Shown piece after piece: positions 24,516 through 35,702 of a stretch of 64,000 bases of DNA. Where the stretch lies: assembly GCA_951394405.1 (NCBI GenBank), contig OX596345.1, forward strand, positions 1,798,001 through 1,862,000, read 5' to 3'. The notes under the pieces were generated by a model that saw nothing but the letters and a program-made list of their open reading frames with translations, had not been told where the DNA came from and ran no database searches. Position 1 is the stretch's first letter. Each line of letters starts with the position of its first letter. Source of the stretch: Coprinellus micaceus. Its lineage: Eukaryota; Basidiomycota; Agaricomycetes; Agaricales; Psathyrellaceae. The translations under genes and the position numbers were made by a program.

Positions 24516-26968
24516 ATGGCTTCGAAGACATCTCCCTCTCCCCCTTCTGCCGTCCATCCTCCCCTCGGGACTCTCATTGATGGGGGCTCCCTGGAACTCG
24601 TTGAGGTCCTTGGTGTCGGCGGCTACGGTGTCGTCTATCGGGCAGTCGATGTTCGCTATCCATCCAAGTCGTACGCCGTGAAATGCCTGGTTGCAGCTGG
24701 TCACCAGACGGCCCGCCAACGCCAAATCCACATCCGAGAAATCACCCTTCACCAACTCGCCTCCATTCACCCCGGTGTCGTAACTCTGCATCGCGTCGTG
24801 GAACACTTCAACCACACTTATATTATTATGGATTACGCCCCCGACCACGACCTCTTTACGCAAATTCTTCACAACTGCCGGTATCTCGGTAACGACGCGC
24901 TTATCAAGGACGTCTTTCTTCAAATGCTCGATGCTGTGGAATACTGCCACTCCCTGGGTATCTATCACCGCGACCTCAAGCCCGAGAATATTCTATGCTT
25001 CGACGATGGCCTCCGTGTCGCCATCACTGACTTTGGTCTGGCCACCACCGATAAAATTAGCGACGAGTTTCGCACAGGCAGTGTCTATCATATGTCCCCA
25101 GGTACGCCTCGTTGATTTCATATCAGATCCACTCATCGATGGCTAACACCTCTCTTTAAGAATGCCAAGGTGGTGCCTTTGCTCCTGGCGGCAAGTACTC
25201 CCCGATGTTCAACGACATCTGGTCCCTTGGTATCATCCTTCTCAACCTTGCGACTGGTCGTAACCCCTGGAAGTCTGCGACTGCCGACGATCCCACTTTC
25301 CAAGCTTACCTCCACAATCCCTACGGCTTCCTCCCCACTGTCCTCCCCATCTCCTCCGAACTCAACGACATCCTCGTCCAGATGCTTGAAGTTGACTGGC
25401 GCCAGCGCATGAAGCTGCATGATATTCGCTACGCCATCGAGGAGTTGACCTCCTTCTATTCAGATGGCGTCGTCTTCGAAGGCAGCATGGCCCGCTGCCC
25501 TTGGGAAGCTGGCATGGACATCGACAGCGAGTCTTCGGAAGAGAACGTCGAGGAAGCTACCCCCTCTCCCCCTGTTTCCGTCTCTCCCTCCTCGCCCGTC
25601 AAGGAGGCATCGAGGCTTACCTCTTCCTGGAGCAAGGAATCCACCTCCGATATCATCTTTGCGGGTCGGTCTCCGATCAAGAGCGAGAACTACGGCGCAC
25701 CCTGGCCCGAATACTCGTCCTGTGGAGCTACCTGGGCGTTCGATTCTCCTGCCTCGTCGAGCTCGAGTAACGATGTTCCGTTCGACCGGTGCGAGACGCC
25801 GTCTGAGGCGTCTACTGAATCGCCCACGCCCTCCCTCCCTGCCACCCCTAACCAGTTCGACATGACCTTCGGCACCCAACAGCCCAAGGTCGCTGGCCTC
25901 ACCATCAACACCAAGCTCAACAGCCCTCGCATCTTCGTCAACGGCCACAACGAGAGCATGGATCACACCTTCTCGACCGACAGCGACATGATGCACACTG
26001 CAATCGAGTACGACCCTTACTCGTCACTGTTCTTCCTGTCGACTCCCATCTCCGCGAAGCTCGCCCCCGACTCTGCGGTCACTGCAGTAGCAGAGGACAA
26101 GGAGATGGTCTCACCCTCGGTCTGGAGGCGGTCCTACATCCAGATGGCTTCCCCGGATGATGACTATTCCCCGCGGGAGGATCAGAGCACCCACAACTTC
26201 TTCGCGCGCTCCGCCTCGCCCTCGCCGGAAGAGCCCCGCTGGTCCTCGCTGATGGCCTCGCCTCAACATCCGTTCGCTCAGGTACAGTCCCAACTCCACC
26301 ATCCAAGTCAGCCTACTTTTCCGCCTGCCTTTTCACCGATGACCGACTCTTCTCCAAGGCAACAAGGACAACGTCAACCTCGCGTCTTCTCGCCTCGTAA
26401 ACCCCTCCGGAAGTCGCTCGTCCCTGCGTCCCCCATCCCACCCTCTCCCACCGCAGCCCATGCTGGTCACTCCCCCCTCACAGTCCGCACCCCCGTCGCC
26501 ACCTCCACTCGCGTCGCCCCCAAGCAGCAGCCCCAGCCAAGAGCTCAAGCCAACGCCCAGGAGCAGCAGCAAGGCCGATTCTTCTCTCGCCCGACGCCCT
26601 CACCCCAACAGGCGGCTGCACCGGCTGCAGCAAGTGCGCAAGTCGGTACTTCTGCACGTGGGCGCGTTGTCAACACTAAACCTTATTCAACCTTTGGCCG
26701 CCGTAAAGCGGCTGCTCAACAGGCTGGGCAGGGTCACCAAGGAGTGCAGGATCAAGACGTGGTCGAGTCGAGGTCCTCCGCCGGAGGAAGGTCTTCCAAG
26801 ACCAGCAGTCGATGTTCATCGCGATCTGGCAGGGAGTCGGTGGGCTCAAGTGGTGGGAACAGCGCAGTCTTCGAGAAGGTCGAGCGCAGGCGAGTCGTCG
26901 GTAGGCGCAATGCTACCCGGCACTGGTTCAACCCGGGAAAATTCTTTGCGGCCGTCGGTGCTGCCTGA
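24516..26968 (+). CDS. Ran1/Ksp1-type Ser/Thr protein kinase
   Basis: Cytosolic Ser/Thr kinase of the fungal Ran1(Pat1)/Ksp1/Vhs1-Sks1 group, which controls growth, nutrient response and, in fission yeast, entry to meiosis. Exons 24516-25101 and 25161-26968 give 797 residues. The Gly-rich loop GVGGYGVV (33-40), AVK with Lys56, HRDLKPEN (151-158), DFG (172-174) and the P+1 stretch TGSVYHMSPECQGG are all intact, so it should be catalytically active. The TGS.YHMSPEC segment and the following FNDIWSLGIILLNL are typical of the group. After about residue 320 the protein is a long disordered Ser/Pro/Ala-rich tail, ending in a small basic block near HWFNPGKFFA. The single intron lies inside the activation loop. 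Confidence 0.92.
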
Positions 26969-27779
26969 GGTGTGTTAGGGTTGCTCGGTTGGTGGTAATG
27001 GACACCGTTTACTCGCATCTTTCGCATCGATGGTCATCTTAGAGGCTCTTTATTTCATTCGACTTTCGTTCTCTCCTCGCATTCGTCCCTCCATATCACC
27101 TCATCTCGCATCTGGTTTTCGAGCATTCCCTGTTTCATTTCTCTTCAACTCATCGTCGACGTCGACACACGCATTGCATCAGGCATGAAATCATGATCTC
27201 ATTCTTCTCAGCATCTTCATTGTCCACGACTCGTCATATATGCGCCATATGTATCCTTATTATGCCCCCGTCTCCCTTCGCTCTCTCCTCATAGTTCTCA
27301 CTGCTGTCTGTCCACTCATTTCTCTCGTCAGCCAGTTCTGTGTTCCGGCGCTTCACTCCTTTTACGATTGTTACGAAAACTTGCATGATCCTCGCACCAC
27401 ATACCAAGTGTATAATCTTAATGTACAACAGTGTAGCAACTTGTGAAATAGCATTGTACTCATTGTACAACGTTAACAAAACCTCGGGCCTCCCGTCAGA
27501 CAAACAAGCCGAAATCCAGCAGAGCTGACGGGCATTTGCCCAGTCGTGGACTTGTCATTTATACAGTACGCCTTGCGGCGCTCCCTGTGGACTAAGAACG
27601 CCACTCTGACTGAGACGGCGGTGCGCCTAAATTACATGATCCATCATCTAGTGAATGCTAGTCCAACGACTACCGTGTAAGAATCTGGGCTAAGGGCTAC
27701 TAAAAAGGCATGGCTCAAGATCGTTTACCGATCCCATCTGAGCCATTGGTCGGGTTGGCGCCCACGCATGAAATAGAAA
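26969..27779. other. Kinase 3' region, no gene seen
   Basis: Pyrimidine-rich 3' UTR of the kinase followed by unremarkable sequence. No coding resemblance, tRNA or repeat was noticed. Confidence 0.45.
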
Positions 27780-29480
27780 AATCACAGCCAAATCCCACTT
27801 GCCCCTGGCGAGTGAAGGTGATGATGTGGTCTAACGACTGAAAGCGTGAGCATTGCGTCCGCACCGCGGCGAGAAGAGCTCACCTCTAAGGGCTCTCGAC
27901 GCAAACCCAGACTCTCAGTACGCGAAGTAATCTGTTCAGGCATTCGGGCCTTCGTTAGCGTATTCTCACTCATAAGCTCTCGTGTTAAAGTGTCCTTACA
28001 AGCCCATTTTCTCTTGAACGCCCCTATCTCTTCCTCAGCCCTCTCCCCGTCTTTGTCAGGCCGTTTATCCCCCATGACGGTTGGATAGTCTCTAACCAGT
28101 ACGGGCCTGATGAAGGTGTCGAAGTTGGCTACGAACCTGCGGCGCCGTTCGCGGAGCGTCCGTGCGTAGTGAGGTCCAATGTTAGAGACGGTGTCGACTA
28201 CCAGGCGCCCTTGAGCCCGCTCAGAGCGCTTCAACAAGGAGTGCGAAGGATGGGAGGAGACCATCGGGGAAGACTGGGTGAACGTTAGGCTATGTGTTCC
28301 CTGAGAGAAATGGCGGGTGCTTACTCATATCGCGAGGTAGAGGCTCTTGTCAGATGCCCGAAGGAAGACTGGTTTCAACGAATACGCTTACCCGTGTCCG
28401 CACGAAGCCAACCGCTTGATCATATTCGTCAAATCCTGGGCGGTCTCGTTCCGTTAACGATACGTCCCCGCCGAGGAAACAAGGTTGAAAGTCTACGAGC
28501 TTCGGGCATACCTGGACCACCCCAACGGCGTCTTCTTTCTTCATCGCCCAATCCACTGTCTTCCAATACACTTCATAGAACTCCTTCCCGACATACTCCA
28601 TCATCTCAACACTCACGAAGCGGTCGAAAGCACCCTCCCACTCGCCGGGCATGGCGCGGTAGTCCATGTCGTAGACGTATATCTTCTTCACAAAAATCGG
28701 ACCCCTGCTGTTGATGCACCCCTGGGAAAGGGCTTGCTACTGGACTGAGAGGGATATGACCTACTCTTCGGTCATATCGCGCGAGAGGAACGCTATGAAT
28801 GGTCCACGGTTAACGCTCCTTGTCAAGCAAAGACGTGGAGCTCACCTTCGAACATATCATTCGAGATGTCATAGTGGGCGGATATATTCGACCTCGAGTT
28901 GTACAAGGCGTTAAGGAATCGATTCGAGACTAACTTCTGGGGAATGGTGAACAGGAACGACAAGGTGGAACTCTGCAACCCCTCGAGCTTCCTGCCGTTC
29001 ATACGGAGAGTCTACGGCAATGGTCACTTCGTGGGTTTGAGGGCGATGACTGAGGTAAGCTTACCTTGAACAGAGAGACAGGGTCATCGACCTCTCACAC
29101 TTAACGTCGCCATACATGCAAGCCTCCCCAAAACCAAGTGCCCCCATAAGGCAGAGTTGCACCCAGAACGCGTCGATCTGCACGCACAACTCCAACTTTC
29201 TACGATGCATCTCATCAACATCTAGCTTCTCCGATAGAGGACCTGCAGGGAATTGGTAAACGTTTGAACTTGTCACAATTTGCAGCTTTCCAATAGCCAC
29301 TCGAGACTCCAACGCCGTATTGTTTATAGGAGGGAGTGTTAAAGCTAGAGCTCAACGGTGGATGTTGCAAAATCACGTACGACACTACCGCCAACTCTGG
29401 GGCTCTCGCGAGGGCCCTCAGGCTGCTCGCACAGAGCTTTCGGACACGGCTTTCCACGCTGGGCCAGCAAGGGAGGTCGA
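27780..29480 (-). pseudogene. Decayed cyclopropane-fatty-acyl-phospholipid synthase (SAM methyltransferase)
   Basis: Ordered fragments of a fungal CFA synthase lie on the minus strand. They are RVAIGKLQIVTSSNVYQFP and FGEACMYGDVKCE (29061-29300), NISAHYDISNDMFE and FLSRDMT (about 28740-29000), DYRAMPGEWEGAFDRFVSVE (about 28600-28660), FDEYDQAVGF (about 28410), GRLVVDTVSNIGPHYARTLR (about 28150-28210) and HIITFTRQGQVGFGC (about 27785-27830). The gene is broken several ways. After MYGDVKCE the frame shifts. A TAG follows FLSRDMTEE. The whole segment between the FLSRDMT and DYRAMP blocks, which should hold the GxGxG SAM-binding loop, is reduced to about 70 nt. The frame shifts again before GRLVVD. 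A TGA replaces the expected Cys codon at 27915-27917. Former intron sites are still visible. It cannot make an active enzyme. Confidence 0.85.
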
Positions 29481-30120
29481 GTATCTAACAGGGTGCGGAG
29501 GGGCTGGATGGACATTGTGGAAGATTCCGATGCAAATCGGCGGATATCTGGTCCTAATAGGTGCTCATCAGGCTCCCTCCAGGGTATTTATACTACCAGT
29601 TAAAATCGGCCACGGTTGAACGGTAGGATGTCAGCTAGTAAGCTCGAGTGGTGCCAGCGCCAACGCTGTTGACGAACCCCATTGAAATCCCATCGTCGAA
29701 AATTGACACATGATTGAGCCACATAACCAAGGGACAGATCTTTTTCACCACAAGTGCCTACTTATGGCGGGCGTATGCAGTCCAGTGTTGAAGTGACTGG
29801 GGACAAGCCTGAGTGATCATGATGACGGAGCGAAGCCAAGAGCAAGTGACAGCGACCACTCGGACGCGCGCTAAAAATATGATTGCCGCACTCCGCCGAG
29901 GGGTGGGCTGCGAGACGATTGTCTGAGTATTGAGGCGAAATTCGCAAAATGCACATCGGGGTCACCAAATTGAAGGGCGGAACGCAGTAGCGACCAGGGT
30001 ATCCTTAGTACGCAATGTAATTCACCCATCCTGCTCTTCTGTTGGAACACACTTCAAACAATTTGACATTCCCAGAACAACCAACTACAAACTACCACAC
30101 AGACGATTCAGATTCATGAT
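29481..30120. other. Intergenic, no gene seen
   Basis: Sequence upstream of the CFA pseudogene and downstream of the RGG-rich secreted gene (both minus strand). A decayed first exon of the pseudogene may reach to about 29520. Nothing else is supported. Confidence 0.4.
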
Positions 30121-30986
30121 TTAGTCGAGGTAAAGGTCATCGAACTCGCGGGCCTCAGCGGCTTCAGGTGCGGGAGCCTCAGGTGCAGGGGCTTCAGCAG
30201 CAGGTGCAGCAGCACCACCCTTGCCGCCACGTCCACCCCTGCCACCCCGACGACCACCGCGCTTACCACCCCTACCACCCCTGCGACCGCCACGGCCACC
30301 TCGGCCACCACGACCACCGCGCTTTCCACCTCCACGGCGTCCACCAGCACCTCCACGACCACCGCGGCCGCGCTCCTCAAGCTCAAATGAGTCGTCGAAG
30401 AAGCGCTCAGTAACGGCTGCAGCAGCCTCAGGTGCGGGAGCAGCATCGGGAGCGGGTGCCTCGGCAGGAGGGGCACCTCCAGCACCGCCGGGACCCTTGC
30501 GTCCACCACGGCGACCACCACGGCGCCCACCGCGCTTGCCACCCCTGCCACCACGTTTGCCCCCCTTGCGACCACCGCGTCCGCCACGTCCCCTACCCCG
30601 ACGTCCGGGACCGCCGGGACCACCACGCTTGTTGCGGGCCTCAATGTCGGTGACGTCCTCGTCAAGGAGGGAGCGAGCCTCTACCTCAGCGACGAGGTCG
30701 TCGAAGGCGCGGGCATCGATTTCGAAGGCTTCATTGTCGAATGAGCGCTCGGCAACGAAATCCTCAATGTGACGCTCGACGAGGGATTCGAAGTCCTCGC
30801 GAGCTTCGAAGGACTCGAGTTCGTTAAATTCGCGACTGATTCAGGGTTATCAGTGATTAGGTATGAATGACTTTTGCTAGATGTAAATACTCACGTGTTG
30901 TGCTCCTGGGCATCGAAGGCAACAGTGGCCAAAGCAGGGACAGCGGCGAGGAGGGCGAGGGCAATCTTGGCAGAAACGTGAACCAT
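30121..30986 (-). CDS. Secreted RGG-repeat protein (secreted cationic/acidic family, member A)
   Basis: Exons 30986-30895 and 30835-30121 give 268 residues. MVHVSAKIALALLAAVPALA is a clear signal peptide. Residues 31-98 are a run of acidic blocks each ending in Arg (FEAR, LVER, VAER, IDAR, VEAR, IEAR). A first Gly/Arg/Lys array (about 100-149) is followed by an Ala/Pro/Glu spacer, the acidic block TERFFDDSFELEER (173-186), a second Gly/Arg array (187-238), another Ala/Pro/Glu spacer and the tail EFDDLYLD. RGG arrays are normally intracellular RNA-binding or methylated tracts, so a signal peptide in front of them is odd. Shared with member C are the MVHxSAK start, a phase-2 intron after the signal-peptide exon and the promoter. 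No family is known to me; the protein could bind nucleic acid, wall polymers or membranes outside the cell. Confidence 0.82.
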
Positions 30987-32523
30987 TTTGATTTATTGAA
31001 GGTAGATTGGTGAAGATTGAAAGGGTTTGGTTGGGGGTGCGATCGACGCGAATTGGAGTGTTGAGTGAAGCGTGTTGGAGAAGAGACCAGCTCTGGAGAC
31101 AAACAGAAGGGGAGGGGAGGGTATATATACCTTTCCTGAGTGACATACATCACATCGAATTGCCGAAGAACGGCGAGATTCGTCCAAGATTGGATACATA
31201 CCAGAGAAGGCGCCAGTTCTCCGCTTAGCCCGGGTATCCCCAGTGTATGGAGATCTGTTCCCTTGGCTATCACAGGGGATGTCAGCGCCTTGTCAGCGCC
31301 CATGCCTCGAGGTACGGTCATGCCACCACCGGTGGAGAGTTTCAGCTCCTCAAACAGTGAGCCCTGCTGCGAGATATGGCTGTGGGCGTGACGACGATTA
31401 TATTAATCGTCTCCGCCCTACTGATGGAAAATGACAAGACGACGTCCATGCCGCGATGCAATGATCCATCTAAGCATCTCGAGGCCAAGCAGATGTTGGG
31501 TTCACCTTTCTCTCTGCTTGTTTGCCTGTGGTCCTACCAAGGACCTACCTAGAGGTTCAGAGGAGAAGAACGTTTGGGGCGCATCACAAATACCATCACT
31601 CGATCACTCCATACATAGGGGCTTTCAAATTCGAGATAACAAGCTCTCCCCAACCTCCACACCTCAGCTTTCCATCCGCCTGGAAGGGAGATCTCCTGAC
31701 ACTCGGTCGACTCGAGAGAGTGTCATCTCGCGAGTTTCAGGCGCCGGCTTCTATCTCCACTGACAAACCGCATTTCTACGCCACTCTGATGACTGGTGAC
31801 CATTGCGGGTTGCAGGGCCGACTTCGTTAGAGAGGGTAAGTGAATTCTGTACCCACATCCGTCAACGCCCTAGATGGGAAATGGAGTCGGGGACCAGGGT
31901 TCTTTGCATTGATCTTCTTCGAGAGGATCTGCTATGTGTCAGCTTCTAGAGCGCCCATAAATATTTTCAGTACGTACTTCATCCCTGGCTTGTTCAAACA
32001 GACCCCCGAACCTTCACAAGCTTCACACTTCACTCTTGCTCACGCCGCAGGGAATGAACATATCTTTGATATCAGGCGTCGCAAAGGCTTATGGACACGC
32101 ACTTTCCGTCCTTACCGTGTCGACGCCACTCAGTGTCGGGCACTCACCGGAGTTGTTGAGCGTGTCGCTATCAGCCACCAAAAGCGCAAACCATCTCGCA
32201 ACTTGGTCTCAGACGGGTGGGTGTTACCGCTGCTTTTCCTTCCGATTACTTCCAGCACCGGACTCGAAAACACCGGGCAGCCTTCCAGCTTAGCACAATC
32301 AATAACCTCGAACTTCTTGGTTCCAAGATGCCTGTCGTAAGGCCTGTAGAGCGGTTGAAGACTTCCCAGGTGATAGATCACCAGTTTCACTGGGCTCTGA
32401 CTCTGGGCCAACGAACGTCGATGAACATCGTCATGGAAGACTGATCGATATTGAGTTGCAGTGGTTGCACCTAGACACGCCAGTGCTACACCCACCAATT
32501 CCTACACACCAGTATCAGTTGCA
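30987..32523. other. Intergenic, promoter of member A only
   Basis: Apart from the member A promoter near 31083-31130, no feature is supported. Open frames around 31840-32340 and 31431-31763 overlap each other and match nothing. Confidence 0.45.
31083..31130 (-). promoter_or_regulatory. Core promoter module of secreted family member A
   Basis: Read on the minus strand: TATA box GTATATATAC (31121-31130), then about 28 nt, then GAGCTGGTCTC (31083-31093), about 97 bp before the ATG. The same pair with near-constant spacing precedes all six family genes. Confidence 0.65.
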
Positions 32524-33081
32524 TCAATCCGTGTCTTCCAAAGCTTCAAAGTCGCGCTCTAGCACGTCTTCAAATTCCCCCGACACATCCCGAGCATCAA
32601 CGTCGTTCCCTCCAAGGCCTTCATCGGAGAAGCTGCGCCTGATAATAGAGGAACCGAATCAGTATCACAGCCTCATATCATGATATAAGGATAGGCGCCC
32701 GAACGAGGTACTCACTCAATTATGTCAATGAAGGCGCCCAGGTCCGCCTCTCGCGCGTCGAGCTCAAGGTCTTCGAGATCACGCTTGCGCCTGTTACTCC
32801 TCCAGTTGCTGTAGACGCGGGCTCCCATCTTCAGGCCGACCTTCCTGTATTTCGATATCGCGGCAATGAGCGCTCTACTTCGACAGGTGTGAGACTGGAG
32901 CTTACAAGGCAGCACCGAAGAAGAGAGGCTCTCTCTCGTCGAGCGAGATGCCATCGACGGTGATAGCACCGGGGGCAGGGGCGCGAATCGAAAGGTCTTC
33001 TGATTCGGTTGCGGGGAGGGCGCTCGCGAAAGCGGCACCGCACGCGAGAGTGAACAAAGTTGATGCGATAGTGAACTTCAT
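32524..33081 (-). CDS. Small secreted pre-pro-peptide-like protein (secreted family, member B)
   Basis: Exons 33081-32906, 32844-32716 and 32638-32524, both introns in phase 2, give 139 residues. A signal peptide (about 1-20) is followed by an acidic pro-region ending SLDERE. Next is a short Gly/Ala/Leu/Lys amphipathic core starting at LFFGAALKVG (about residues 53-62). It carries one Trp and ends in a basic cluster RSNRRKR (74-80). Directly after this comes DLEDLELDAR and a strongly acidic tail with further DAR and LER sites, ending LEDTD. The RRKR-DLE junction is a good Kex2 site and matches members D, E and F. The layout resembles precursors in which acidic segments neutralise a cationic peptide; that role is inference. 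Transcribed from a promoter with the shared module. Confidence 0.8.
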
Positions 33082-33797
33082 GATGTTTAAAGCGGAGAAG
33101 TGGGAGTGGTAGGGATCCACACGCGATGTCTGTCGATGGGTGTCAGGGTAGGGGGAGGCCAGCTCGAGGGAACCGAAAGCATCACAGGCCAGCTTTATAT
33201 GTCAGTGGAGTGCGGAAAGGTGATAAGCGAGAGCATCGCCCTGGTTGGTATGGATCATTGAACTAGGGGATCAAGAGGGGAGATCATTTGGCCGCAAAGA
33301 ACTGTGTGCGTCGATCCTTACCGATCCTTGTCGGACGAGGTGGGGAGCGGGCGGTTCATTGAAACTGGGGTGTCAAGTGGCGAAAGGCTGTGTATAGATA
33401 CAATACACTTGTGAGTTGAGGTGTTGGAAGGTTTGAGAGACTGAATACACTCACAGTCAGCTCGCTTTCCAGCCGACCGCGGCGCAAGATTCGTTGATGG
33501 GCGCTAACTGATGTATCAACGGCGATGCGCAGATCGACTCCTCCACACGAGAATCAACCTTACGCGCACGTTTACCGTTTTCAAGGTCATATCCAAGTCA
33601 TATCCAAGACCTTGCATTGACCAATGATAACCGGCCCTTTTGTTGATCATTAGCCTATTATCCAATGGGAAAGTGCATTAAGAACCCTGTATATCAGTAG
33701 TTGTATAGCAAGATGTAAAGACGAAGAACGGGGGACAAGGGCCACCCTCCATGGCGCGCAAACGACCCCACCGCCCCGATCAGCCGTGACGACAAGT
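33082..33797. other. Intergenic, promoter of member B
   Basis: Contains the member B promoter near 33155-33200. An 11-bp direct repeat GTCATATCCAA occurs twice in tandem at 33586-33607. The right end is the 3' UTR of the uS5m gene. No other feature is supported. Confidence 0.45.
33155..33200 (-). promoter_or_regulatory. Core promoter module of secreted family member B
   Basis: Minus strand: TATAAA (33194-33199), 28-nt spacer, GAGCTGGCCTC (33155-33165), 74 bp before the ATG. Confidence 0.62.
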
Positions 33798-35562
33798 CTA
33801 TTTCCGCAAGTTGACGAGCTTCCTCCCTCTCGCCCTCTCCAACTCCTCCTTGCCCACCAATCCCGAACCTTTGCCCAACTTCTTGCCGGGGCCACCAAGG
33901 CCATCACCCATACCCGTTGGTGCATGGCCTGCCTGCAGCAATCTGAAGGCTGCCTTGATGACGTTCAACCTGTTCCTACTTCCCCACACCTTCGCGCTAA
34001 TATCCTTGAAGCCAGCGGCTCGGAGGATCTGGTGCAGGTAAGGATTGCAACGCAGGCCAAAACCAACAGGGCGCGGTCGGAGGATGAGCTCAGTGCCACC
34101 GAGCTTCGTCCTCATCTCCGTCCACACAGTTCGCTTCTCGAAACGTTCGACCCAGTCCATGTTCCTCAATGCGTCGATTCGCGCGCTCTTCAGCGCGACC
34201 GTCGTGTTTGCGTGCTTGCCCTCTCCAAGTCCCACAAGTCCGTCTGCGTTACCCAAGAGAACGTGGTACGCTACCCTCCTGATCTTTCCCTTGCCCGTTT
34301 GCTGGACAACACCCCTTCGGATTAAGATAGATTGGTGGAGGGAGTCGTAGTACGCTTTGGGCACGGAGAGTTTTTGCACGAAGTCATCAGGCATTTCCTG
34401 GAGCGCGGGGGGCGTGTCGAGGGCCTCTTCGGATGCGTAGTTGTGGAAGACGGAACGGTGGTTGTAAACGATAACACGATTGTGGTAGGGGTTGTCTTCT
34501 GTCGGAGGGAACTCAATCACGTCCTTGGGGTCGAGCAAAGGGTCGGGCGTCATAAGATTAGGTGCATCGGCAACGACCCCAGGGAGTTGGAGGCGGTCTG
34601 TAACGGAGTCGTTAGTCAAATACCCTGCAAGAACACGACTTCAGACGTACTGAGTGAGCTATCTCGAGCAGCCTTCTGAGCAAAGAGGACAGGATCCTCC
34701 TCAAGCTCTGCAGCTTCTTGCTCGCTCAGGATGGGAGTGTCGTCGAACTTTGACTGCTCCTTCATAAACTTGACAATACGGATGGTCTCGGAGTTGGGAG
34801 ACATCAGGTCCATGCCGTGCTTCGAGTAGAACTGGAGTAGCCGTTCGAGAATATCAGAATCCCCGGTTTCCTTGAGCTGGACCCAGTCTTGCTCTACCGC
34901 TTCCGACGTTGCCTCGTCCAGGGACTTGAGAAGCCGGACGGAAGGGTCGGACTCCATGATGATAGTCAAGTAGTCACACACCGACATGCCTAGAACCTGT
35001 TGCTCAGCATGTCGACCTCCAAAGAGTACTGAACTACGTACCGGCCTTTGAGAGAGCCTTGGTGGCATCGGGGTTTAACCATTCGGAAGACTGTGGAGGA
35101 GTCTCTAACCGCGTTCCATGAGTTCGACGGCCAGCGCATAATAGTCGAGAACGTACTGAACAGCTCTTCGGGAGGATTCTTCAAGTAGTGCTTTATTCTC
35201 TCCGACACTGGCTTGAAGTCCTGCCCCCGCATAATCGAATGCAACTTCTTCTCCACCTGCTCGATCTCGTTCTTTTTGTCCGTCATCATGTACAACACCG
35301 CAACCCTCTTGGCCAAATCCTCCGACTTCATGCCTTGGAACAGTGTCGAGAGCATCCTCTCGAACTCGGGGGATGGCGGGGTGACCACAGTGGTGTCGGT
35401 CGGCTTGGTCGGGGCGGCGCCTTCTGAGCTGGTGCTGGCATACCGTTTTGGCGCTGGCGTCGCTGTTGTTGAGGAACAACCCGCGCGGATGTTGCGAGCA
35501 ATACTTGGACGCTGGGCGGCGCGCGCCACTCGCAACACGGGTTGGAACGCGAGGCGGTTCAT
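33798..35562 (-). CDS. MRPS5: Mitochondrial small-subunit ribosomal protein uS5m (MRPS5)
   Basis: Mitoribosome small-subunit protein, acting at the decoding/mRNA-entry side like bacterial S5. Exons 35562-35157, 35104-35042, 34989-34651 and 34597-33798 give 535 residues. The start MNRLAFQPVLRVARAAQRP is Arg-rich without acidic residues, as expected for a mitochondrial presequence. The N-terminal extension is typical of fungal and animal uS5m. The S5 core is seen in KGKIRRVAYHVLLGNADGLV, VGLGEGKHANTTVALKSAR and the later VGFGLRCNPYLHQILRAAGF, DISAKVWGSRNRLNVIKAAF. The first in-frame ATG gives the presequence, so it was preferred. Divergent from the PITH gene with only 140 bp between the ATGs, so the two share a promoter. 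Confidence 0.93.
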
Positions 35563-35702
35563 TGTCGTCGTGGTCAACGTTCACGAGAAATTTCGCGACG
35601 CGGAACGGGCTGGAACACATGGGAAAATATTACCGCAAAGGAACATTGCCGGGGTAGCCGCGCAGCCTCGTGCAGCACACTTCTTGTTCATCGACCGCGA
35701 CG

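Noticed and set aside
30221..30772. 183-residue plus-strand Pro/Arg-rich frame
   Set aside because: Exact antisense shadow of the RGG arrays of secreted member A.
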